A DNA stretch of 11,637 nt from DSAR01 sp034437315 (GTDB taxonomy: Bacteria; Chloroflexota; Anaerolineae; B4-G1). Positions 1 to 6,126 of this stretch are shown piece after piece. Location: positions 1 to 11,637 of the forward strand of contig DAOTUC010000363.1 of assembly GCA_034437315.1 (NCBI GenBank), in the 5' to 3' direction. A model generated the notes under the pieces. That model had not been told where the DNA came from. It did not search any database and was given only the letters and a program-made list of their open reading frames with translations. Position 1 is the first letter of the stretch. Each line of letters begins with the position of its first letter. The translations under genes and the position numbers were made by a program.

Positions 1-93
1 ACCCTAAAGGTTTTGCTCAAGGCCGCGCAAACAACGTTTTTGCCTTAAACAATGACCTTTTTCCATCAAAACCAGCGCAAAAACCTTTAGGGT
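1..93. repeat. MITE-like or REP-like hairpin element
   Basis: A perfect 14-base terminal inverted repeat is visible: ACCCTAAAGGTTTT at 1-14 and its reverse complement at 80-93. The pairing can continue inward with small bulges (GCT against AGCGC). The 66 bases between the arms are AT-rich with T-runs and contain no reading frame. The element ends 55 bases before the start of the KAP-FGE gene, so it may carry that gene's promoter or insulate it from upstream transcription. The left arm begins at the first base of the window, so any target duplication or longer arm cannot be judged. Non-autonomous MITE is an inference; a plain transcription terminator for an upstream gene is the main alternative. 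Confidence 0.55.
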
Positions 94-134
94 CTATGAT
101 GGGCCATGCGAAATCCTGAAGACCCAAACAGATT

Positions 135-142
135 AAGGAGGG
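135..142 (+). promoter_or_regulatory. Ribosome binding site that fixes the KAP-FGE start
   Basis: AAGGAGGG lies five bases before the ATG at 148, a near-perfect Shine-Dalgarno sequence at ideal spacing. An in-frame ATG at 106 has no comparable site and would add only 14 residues of low-complexity polar sequence, so 148 is chosen. A TATGAT hexamer at 95-100, just after the upstream hairpin, could be a -10 box, but I see no matching -35. Confidence 0.75.
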
Positions 143-147
143 ACTTA

Positions 148-2505
148 ATGACCGATACACCGAACAAACCGGATGCTTTATGGACCGACCAGCCCATTCG
201 GGGCGGGGAACACGATCGACTGAATTTCTTACATTACGCCGATGTATTGACCGAGGTGGTATTGACCGCCGACACGCCGATCACGATCGGCATCTTCGGC
301 TCCTGGGGGAGCGGCAAGACGAGCCTGATGCGCCTGGTGGCGGAACGTTTGCTCGACCGACGCACGACCGAGCATCGCTGGGCGCAGGTCGTCTGGTTCA
401 ACGCCTGGCAATACGAGCGGGACAAGGGCGCCTTGTGGCGCGCCTTGCTGCTGCGCATCCTGGAGGCTCTCGAAAACGAGCGTCTGAGCGACGAGGACGC
501 TAAACAGGTGTCCGACTGGCGAACGCGCCTTTACACCGACGTCCAGCGCTCGGAAATAGGGTCGGTCAAGATAGATTGGCCCAAGTTGGGCAAGGGCGCC
601 TTGAGCCTGGGCTTTTCCCTGATGCCGACGCCAGGCACCCTGCTGGAACTGGGCAAAATGGTCAAAGGGGAAATGGGGACGCTGGAGGACATCGCGTCGG
701 CGTTCCAGCGAGAGCGCACCGACGTCTATCGACGGCAGCTAACGCTGTTAGAGGAATTCCAGGGAGGGTTCGCCCACCTCGTGCGGGAATACGTCTGGAG
801 CCGCAACGGGTTGCTGGTCATCGTGATCGACGATCTGGACCGCTGCGTGCCCAAACGCGCCATCGAGGTGCTGGAGGCGATCAAATTATTCCTGGACGTG
901 GAGGGATGTGTATTCTTCATCGCCGTCGACCGGGAGGTCATCGAACGAGTGGTGCGGACCCAATACGCTGGCTACCAAGCGGGCGAGAAGGATAGCGCGC
1001 CCATCGCCGGACAAAGTTACCTGGAGAAGATCGTGCAGTTGCCGTTCTACCTCCCGCCGTTAGAAGACGACCAGATTGCCAGCTTTATCGACCAGCACGA
1101 CCCCCAATTGCCGCCCGGCTGTCGCGATATTTTCGCCACGGCGTTAGCGCCGAATCCCCGGGTCGTAAAACGCACGCTCAACATCTTCCGGCTGCTGCTC
1201 AAACTGGCCGAACATCGAATCGCCGCCGGGCTGATGGAACCGGTAGACGCTGCGCTCCTGGCCAAGATGGTCGTCGTCCAGGCCCGCTACCACGACCTGT
1301 ATCGGGACCTGCTGGAATATCCCAATTTGATTCAGGACCTAGAGATGGCGGCGCGAGAAGGGTTGGAGGTTAAACAGGCCGTACTCAACCCTGTGGCAAG
1401 CTCAGGACAAGCACTGACGCCCGCTGATTTGAAGGATGAGAAACAGCCAGATTTCGAGATAGCCCAGACGGATAGCTTGACCTTGTTGGAACGGTATCTG
1501 CGATATAAACCGCTGTTGCGCATGTTGCGGACGGGACCGACGTTCGCCAACTTGACCCGTCCACAGATCAACGCTTATATCTACCTGACCCGCACGACGA
1601 GCGAAGACGCCGCGCGAACCCAGGACACACAGGTCGCCCGGCTCTGGCAAGACCTGTTGAGCAACGATGCCACCCGCCTCCACTCGGCGCTTGAGGTCCT
1701 GCAAGCGGAGGAGCCTGCCCTGAGCTTGCCGAAGGGGTTGAGCGAGCAGTACACCCAGGCGCTGGCCCGGTTGCTCGAATCGGGGAAAGAGGCCGACCTC
1801 GCGGCCCGTCTCTCGGCGGGCGCGGCCCTGGCCTACCTTGGAGACCCGCGTGATTTCGACGAGATGGTAGATGTGCCGGGCGGCGAGTTCAAGCACGGCA
1901 CGGCGGACGAATCCGCCTACGTGATGGCCTATCGCATCGGGCGATATCCGGTCACCAACGACCAGTACGCCCGTTTTCTGGCTGCGAACCCCGAATATCC
2001 AGCCCCCTACCGCGACGAGGTGTGGGCCGAGCCGTACAACTGGGATCGACGGCGACGCACCTACCCCGAAGGCAAGAGCAACCATCCTGTGGTGCTAGTG
2101 AGCTTGCATGACGCGCTCGCCTACTGCGAGTGGGCCGGGGTGCGCCTGCCCACCGAGTTGGAATGGGAGAAGGCGGCGCGGGGTGAGGATGGACGACCCT
2201 ATCCGTGGGGCGCATCCTTCGACCCCGACCTGGCTAACGCGCGGGAAGGCGGAATCGGCGCGACGACGCCGGTGGGCGTCTATCCGAATGGCGCCAGCCC
2301 CTATGGCCTGTTAGATTGTGCGGGAAATGTGTGGGAATGGACGACCACCCGCACCGGCGAGAACCAGGTGGCCATCCGGGGCGGGTCGTGGAACTTCTAC
2401 GCCAAAGACACCCGTTGTTTCGTGCGGGAGACCAGCCAACCCGGTTACCGCTCCAACCGCATCGGCTTCCGCGTCGTCACCGGCCCACAGCCGGAGGATC
2501 AGTGA
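148..2505 (+). CDS. KAP-family P-loop NTPase fused to FGE/SUMF1-like C-terminal domain
   Basis: The 785-residue product joins two recognisable modules. The N-terminal KAP NTPase has a Walker A motif (GSWGSGKT, residues 51-58), the conserved FNAWQYE element soon after it, and a Walker B motif (VIVIDDLDR, 224-232). Between them is only a weakly hydrophobic stretch (about 145-175), where many KAP proteins carry membrane helices, so this one may be cytoplasmic or peripheral. A helical linker follows (about 330-565). Residues about 569-780 form an FGE-sulfatase domain with PGGEF, RLPTELEWEKAARG (666-679), GNVWEW (726-731), RGGSW (744-748) and GFRVV near the end. The two active-site cysteines expected just after GGSW in genuine formylglycine-generating enzymes are absent; C757 sits at a different position. 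This end is therefore more likely a binding or sensor module than an oxidase. KAP and related STAND NTPases often act as ATP-driven switches in defence or signalling. That role here is inference. The gene stands alone and converges on der. Confidence 0.9.
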   Translation: MTDTPNKPDALWTDQPIRGGEHDRLNFLHYADVLTEVVLTADTPITIGIFGSWGSGKTSLMRLVAERLLDRRTTEHRWAQVVWFNAWQYERDKGALWRALLLRILEALENERLSDEDAKQVSDWRTRLYTDVQRSEIGSVKIDWPKLGKGALSLGFSLMPTPGTLLELGKMVKGEMGTLEDIASAFQRERTDVYRRQLTLLEEFQGGFAHLVREYVWSRNGLLVIVIDDLDRCVPKRAIEVLEAIKLFLDVEGCVFFIAVDREVIERVVRTQYAGYQAGEKDSAPIAGQSYLEKIVQLPFYLPPLEDDQIASFIDQHDPQLPPGCRDIFATALAPNPRVVKRTLNIFRLLLKLAEHRIAAGLMEPVDAALLAKMVVVQARYHDLYRDLLEYPNLIQDLEMAAREGLEVKQAVLNPVASSGQALTPADLKDEKQPDFEIAQTDSLTLLERYLRYKPLLRMLRTGPTFANLTRPQINAYIYLTRTTSEDAARTQDTQVARLWQDLLSNDATRLHSALEVLQAEEPALSLPKGLSEQYTQALARLLESGKEADLAARLSAGAALAYLGDPRDFDEMVDVPGGEFKHGTADESAYVMAYRIGRYPVTNDQYARFLAANPEYPAPYRDEVWAEPYNWDRRRRTYPEGKSNHPVVLVSLHDALAYCEWAGVRLPTELEWEKAARGEDGRPYPWGASFDPDLANAREGGIGATTPVGVYPNGASPYGLLDCAGNVWEWTTTRTGENQVAIRGGSWNFYAKDTRCFVRETSQPGYRSNRIGFRVVTGPQPEDQ
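1395..1412 (-). repeat. Short dispersed repeat, copy A, inside the KAP-FGE gene
   Basis: GGCAAGCTCAGGACAAGC resembles the reverse strand of a small repeat (core CCTGAGCTTGTCGAAGG) that I recall as scattered through many environmental bacterial genomes. Its core GGCAAGCTCAGG (1395-1406) is the exact reverse complement of bases 1719-1730. It lies in the interdomain linker at about residues 416-422 and keeps the frame open. Confidence 0.45.
1714..1737 (+). repeat. Short dispersed repeat, copy B, inside the KAP-FGE gene
   Basis: The segment contains CCTGAGCTTGCCGAAGGGG (1719-1737) and reads PALSLPKG in the gene frame (residues 523-530), the peptide typically produced when this dispersed repeat enters a coding frame. 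The opposite frame reads LRQAQGR, another familiar signature of the same repeat. It is inverted relative to the copy at 1395 and sits in the helical linker ahead of the FGE-like domain, where a small insertion would be tolerated. Confidence 0.5.
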
Positions 2506-2508
2506 GCC

Positions 2509-2540
2509 GGTAGACCGATTCACCAATTCACCGGCCTACC
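2509..2540. terminator. Possible weak bidirectional stem between convergent genes
   Basis: GGTAGACCG (2509-2517) can pair with CGGCCTACC (2532-2540) over eight of nine positions around a 14-base loop containing ATTCACC twice. It fills the 30-base gap between the KAP-FGE and der stop codons and overlaps the der stop. There is no U-tract on either side, so intrinsic termination is uncertain; it may be only a repeat remnant. Confidence 0.25.
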
Positions 2541-3972
2541 GATCTTCTCGGCGACGGGGGCGGAAGAGCAGGCGCAAGGGTGTGCCGCTAAAGTCGCGCG
2601 CTTTCCGCAGTTGATTCTCCAGGTAACGGCGATAGCTGAAGTGGACCAGATGCGGGTCGTTGACGTGGAAGACGAAGGTAGGCGGATCGACTTTCGGTTG
2701 GCTGGCGTAGTAGATCTTCAAGCGCCGGCCGCGTTTGCTGGGAGGCGCCTGGCGGGCCAACGCCCGCTGCACCAGGCGGTTGAGTTCACCGGTTGGGATG
2801 CGCCGAAAGCGAGCTTCGTGGACGGTCAACGCCAGGGGAATCACCTTGTGGACGTTTTTCCCCGTCAGAGCCGAGATAAAAAGCACGGGCACGTAATTGA
2901 GGAAACGGAGCGTGTGACGCACCCATTCCGTATATTCCTCCACCGTGATGTCCTCGTGATTGACCACGTCCCATTTGTTGATCACGACGACGACGCTGGC
3001 CCATTCGTCGAGGATGAAGCTGGCGACGTGGGCGTCCTGGGCGGTCACCCCCTCGACGCCGTCAATGACCAGCAGCGCGACGTCGGCCCGTTGAATGGCT
3101 CGCAGCGCCCGCAACACGCTGTACTTTTCGACCCCGCGCTCGACCTTGCCGCGTCGCCGGATGCCAGCCGTGTCGATCAGCGTGATGGGCGTCATCAGGC
3201 CAGGTTCCCCCGGCGCGATAGGCGGCGATTCCCATTCCAGGAAGGTGTCGATAGCGTCGCGGGTGGTGCCGGCGACAGGGCTGACGATAGCGCGTTCCTC
3301 GCCCAACAGTTTGTTCAGCAAGGATGATTTTCCCACGTTGGGCCGTCCAACGATGGCGAGTTTGACGTTCTCCTCCCCCTCCGCCAGGTCTTCCAAATGC
3401 GGTTCCTCACTTTCAGGCAAGATGCGCAGCACATCGACGACCTCGTCCAACAAATCGGCCACACCGGAACCGTGCAGGGCGGAGATCGGATAAACGGCGG
3501 CGATGCCCAGCTCGTAAAATTCCACCGCATCCTGGCGGCGCCTGGCATTGTCCGCTTTGTTGGCTGCGATGAAGACCGGGCAATCGGCGCGGCGGAGGAT
3601 TTCGGCGACTTCCTCATCGCCGGCCGTCACGCCGCTGAGCACGTCGGTGAGAAAGATGATCGCGTCGGCGTCCCGAATCGCCTGTTCCGCCTGCGCGCGA
3701 ATCAACGGAATGAAAGGGGCCGAATCTTGCGAGAGCACGCGCTCAGGGCCAGGGCGGCGCCCAGCAATGACCGTCTCCGGTAACACCTCAATACCGCCGG
3801 TATCGACGAGGGTAAAGGAGAGACCGTTCCACTCCCCGACAGCGTGCAGCCGGTCGCGGGTGGTGCCCGGCTTATCGTGCACGACCGCCAATCGTTCCCC
3901 AATGATCCGGTTGAACAGCGTGGATTTGCCGACGTTGGGTCGGCCGACCAAAGCGATAATGGGATTGCTCAT
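2536..3972 (-). CDS. der: Ribosome biogenesis GTPase Der (EngA)
   Basis: The product is a 478-residue double-GTPase needed for maturation of the 50S ribosomal subunit. Two G domains are visible in tandem: GRPNVGKS at 10-17 and 209-216, switch-II DTGG at 57-60 and DTAG at 267-270, NKAD at 138-141 and NKWD at 332-335. A C-terminal KH-like domain (about 385-470) follows. The order G1-G2-KH is diagnostic of Der. Relative to typical members, the first G domain has roughly 20 extra residues after switch II (about 65-90) and the second about a dozen before DTAG (248-260). The start at 3972 is preceded by GGTGAG seven bases upstream. A TTG at 4011 overlapping the cdaR stop, and an ATG at 3987, are alternatives with poorer ribosome binding sites. 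Der is the last gene of the TPR-cdaA-cdaR cluster, 35 bases after cdaR. Confidence 0.97.
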   Translation of the reverse strand: MSNPIIALVGRPNVGKSTLFNRIIGERLAVVHDKPGTTRDRLHAVGEWNGLSFTLVDTGGIEVLPETVIAGRRPGPERVLSQDSAPFIPLIRAQAEQAIRDADAIIFLTDVLSGVTAGDEEVAEILRRADCPVFIAANKADNARRRQDAVEFYELGIAAVYPISALHGSGVADLLDEVVDVLRILPESEEPHLEDLAEGEENVKLAIVGRPNVGKSSLLNKLLGEERAIVSPVAGTTRDAIDTFLEWESPPIAPGEPGLMTPITLIDTAGIRRRGKVERGVEKYSVLRALRAIQRADVALLVIDGVEGVTAQDAHVASFILDEWASVVVVINKWDVVNHEDITVEEYTEWVRHTLRFLNYVPVLFISALTGKNVHKVIPLALTVHEARFRRIPTGELNRLVQRALARQAPPSKRGRRLKIYYASQPKVDPPTFVFHVNDPHLVHFSYRRYLENQLRKARDFSGTPLRLLFRPRRREDR

Positions 3973-4007
3973 ATGATTGCTCACCATTGACAGTTTGCTA
4001 GTCTCCC

Positions 4008-5261
4008 TCAATCCTGCGGGGGCGACACAACAGGCGTAGGGGTCGGTTTTCTAATGATCTCCACCTGTAACGTGGAGGGCAGAACGCTTTGCGTGGTCAC
4101 CCCCTCCGGGACGATGACGTCTGGCTCGATCTGGTAAGCGCCGCGCGAAAGGTCGAAAAGATCAAGTACGACGCGTACATCGGCCGAAGGGGATATGCTT
4201 TCCAGCATGGGCAAGGGCCCGCTCAAGATAATCTCGACCGTCTCCGGTGAGATGATCGCGGCGAGGTCCGGTTCCAACCCCCGCGTCCTGGGCGTGACGA
4301 CGATCGTCCGGCTACTTTGGATAGGTTGGATCGAAATTCTGACGATAGGCTGCTCCTCCATCACCACCGAGACGTTATCCGGGACATCCAATGCCGGGCG
4401 CACGACGACGTCGGCCTGGGCGCCTTCCAGGTTGATGGGGTCGGTCTCAATGTAACCGGGCAGGGCGTTGATCACGTCGGGCGTCCCAAAAACGGTCACG
4501 CTGGGCGGGTCGACGGTGATGTTGGTGATCCGATAACCGCTGGCGAACTCGCCCTCGAGGATGACCTTGACCACCAGCGGGCGATAATAGGCGTGCAGGT
4601 CGATGGGCGCTTGAACCAGCGCCTCTTCAGTCTCCGCCGAGACGTATGGCACGACCTGTCCTTCATCGTCCAAGAGCTGGATGGGAAATTCATCCTCGAT
4701 GGAGGCGTTTACGCCTTGCACAGAGACCTGAACCGCGGCCTCGACGACTTGCGTGACGTAGCTACTTGGGCCGCCGATGGCGACGTGCGTGGGCGCGACG
4801 GTGGGTTCCCTGACGATGTATCCCAGGGCGGGCTTACCCGTCACGTGAACCTGGACCGGTAGGCGTCGCTCGACGTACCACTCCAATGTGACGCTCACTT
4901 GCCTGGGATCGACCGAGACGACTTTGGATGGCGATCTGTCGAGCGACACCTGAACAGCCGGCTGGTGAACGCCCGGTTCCAGGCCCGATAGGTCAACGTC
5001 GACTTGGAAATCCTCCGGGACAATATCATGCCACACCGACTGAGGAGCGCGAACGACGACGCGCGCGTCTTCATCGAACGGTCCCACGACAATCATCCCC
5101 TCCGGCAGGTCTGAGAGCGAGACCGTGAGGGGTTGAGGATATGGCTCCTCTATCGTGGGGTCCTCCCGCTCCACGGCGACGACCCAGGCCAGCATGCTCA
5201 ACACGAGCGCCAACAATATCAAGGCAGAATTGCCGACGATCCATCGCAATCCGTTTTTCAA
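4008..5261 (-). CDS. cdaR: YbbR-domain membrane-anchored protein, CdaA regulator-like
   Basis: The product has 417 residues, with one N-terminal membrane anchor (about residues 9-30, rich in Leu, Val and Ala) and the rest outside the cytoplasm. Four successive beta-rich units of about 80-95 residues are visible (roughly 40-128, 129-225, 226-312 and 313-405), each ending in alternating hydrophobic strands, as expected for tandem YbbR repeats. A short Thr/Pro tail closes the protein. In Firmicutes, CdaR binds and modulates the diadenylate cyclase CdaA; the gene order here, directly after cdaA, supports the same role. The start is TTG, overlapping the cdaA stop as TTGA, with AGGAG five to six bases upstream; no better start exists before the anchor. 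The overlap suggests translational coupling and fixed stoichiometry with CdaA. Sequence identity among YbbR proteins is low, so the assignment rests on architecture plus context. Confidence 0.9.
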   Translation of the reverse strand: MKNGLRWIVGNSALILLALVLSMLAWVVAVEREDPTIEEPYPQPLTVSLSDLPEGMIVVGPFDEDARVVVRAPQSVWHDIVPEDFQVDVDLSGLEPGVHQPAVQVSLDRSPSKVVSVDPRQVSVTLEWYVERRLPVQVHVTGKPALGYIVREPTVAPTHVAIGGPSSYVTQVVEAAVQVSVQGVNASIEDEFPIQLLDDEGQVVPYVSAETEEALVQAPIDLHAYYRPLVVKVILEGEFASGYRITNITVDPPSVTVFGTPDVINALPGYIETDPINLEGAQADVVVRPALDVPDNVSVVMEEQPIVRISIQPIQSSRTIVVTPRTRGLEPDLAAIISPETVEIILSGPLPMLESISPSADVRVVLDLFDLSRGAYQIEPDVIVPEGVTTQSVLPSTLQVEIIRKPTPTPVVSPPQD

Positions 5262-6112
5262 GCGTCTCCTCGCTTCGTAAACCGATTAAACAGTTGGCGT
5301 AAACGCTCACGCCACTGAGGCCAGGCGCGCTCCAGCGCCGGTTGAAAGAAAGCCATGAGTACCGCCTCGAGCCGCTTGATATCCAGGTTACGGATGATGC
5401 GTCCGTTGTGGGTGATAGAGATGGCGCCCCGTTCCTCCGATACAACGACGGCGACCGCGTCGCTATCCTCCGTCACCCCAAGGGCGGCGCGATGGCGCAG
5501 GCCGAGCTGCCGGTCGGCGAGAAAGGCGGTGGACAGGGGGAGCACGCAGGCGGCGGACACGATTTTCCCGTTCCGCACGATGACGGCGCCATCGTGCAGG
5601 ATGGTATGCGGATCAAAAATGGTGAGCAATATCTCGGAAGTGACGTCGGCGTCGAGGGGAACGCCGCTGTCGACAAATTCCTGCAGGCCAGTCTCCCGCT
5701 CTAGGACGATGAGCGCGCCGTGTTTCCGTTCCGCCAAGGTAACGCTGGCTTGTGAGATGCGCGAAAGGAGCAGTTCCAGCGTCGACCGATCGCCGGTCGC
5801 TCGACCGCCTAACAGCGCGCCAGCGCGCCCCAGGCGTTCCAGGGCGTGCCGCAATTCCTGTTGAAAGACGACCGGAATGGCTACCAGCAGAGCGGGCAAG
5901 GCCTGCTGAGTCAGCCAACCGAAGGCCCGCAATCGAATCAGCCCGCTCAAGGGGGTAACGACGATGATGAGAATGACGATGCCCCGCAAAAGCGGCACGG
6001 CCCGGGTGCCTCGGACCAGGTAGAGCACCCAGAAAAGGATGAAGGCCACGAGGAAGATGTCGAGCGCATCTATCCAGCCAAGCCGTTGTAAATACCATAA
6101 GAACTCTGTCAC
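5258..6112 (-). CDS. cdaA: Diadenylate cyclase CdaA (DisA_N/DAC domain)
   Basis: The 284-residue membrane enzyme condenses two ATP into the second messenger cyclic di-AMP. The N-terminus has hydrophobic helices at about 17-34, 40-58 and 70-83, matching the three membrane spans of CdaA. The DAC domain follows (about 100-230) with the catalytic DGA at 174-176, the ATP-binding RHRAALG at 206-212, and SEERGAIS at 225-232. The FQQELRHALERLGR element before the domain is also typical. Both key motifs are intact, so activity is expected. The start is GTG with only a weak upstream GGA; the stop is 14 bases after the TPR gene's stop, which places it in that operon. A tail of about 40 basic and aromatic residues (245-284) follows the catalytic domain. 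c-di-AMP usually governs potassium and osmotic balance and cell-wall homeostasis; no effector or phosphodiesterase gene is in the window. Confidence 0.96.
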   Translation of the reverse strand: MTEFLWYLQRLGWIDALDIFLVAFILFWVLYLVRGTRAVPLLRGIVILIIVVTPLSGLIRLRAFGWLTQQALPALLVAIPVVFQQELRHALERLGRAGALLGGRATGDRSTLELLLSRISQASVTLAERKHGALIVLERETGLQEFVDSGVPLDADVTSEILLTIFDPHTILHDGAVIVRNGKIVSAACVLPLSTAFLADRQLGLRHRAALGVTEDSDAVAVVVSEERGAISITHNGRIIRNLDIKRLEAVLMAFFQPALERAWPQWRERLRQLFNRFTKRGDA

Positions 6113-6126
6113 AATTCCGATCCCGG

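Noticed and set aside
106..147. Longer N-terminus for the KAP-FGE protein from the ATG at 106
   Set aside because: No ribosome binding site there, while AAGGAGGG sits five bases before the ATG at 148.
1402..2085. A 227-codon minus-strand frame opposite the KAP-FGE gene
   Set aside because: The KAP-FGE frame is supported by motifs throughout; the opposite frame has low-complexity Arg/Gly content and includes the repeat-derived LRQAQGR.
2377..2505. A complete diversity-generating retroelement
   Set aside because: Only a target-like domain is visible. I found no reverse transcriptase, accessory gene or template repeat in the window, so it is kept only as a hypothesis.
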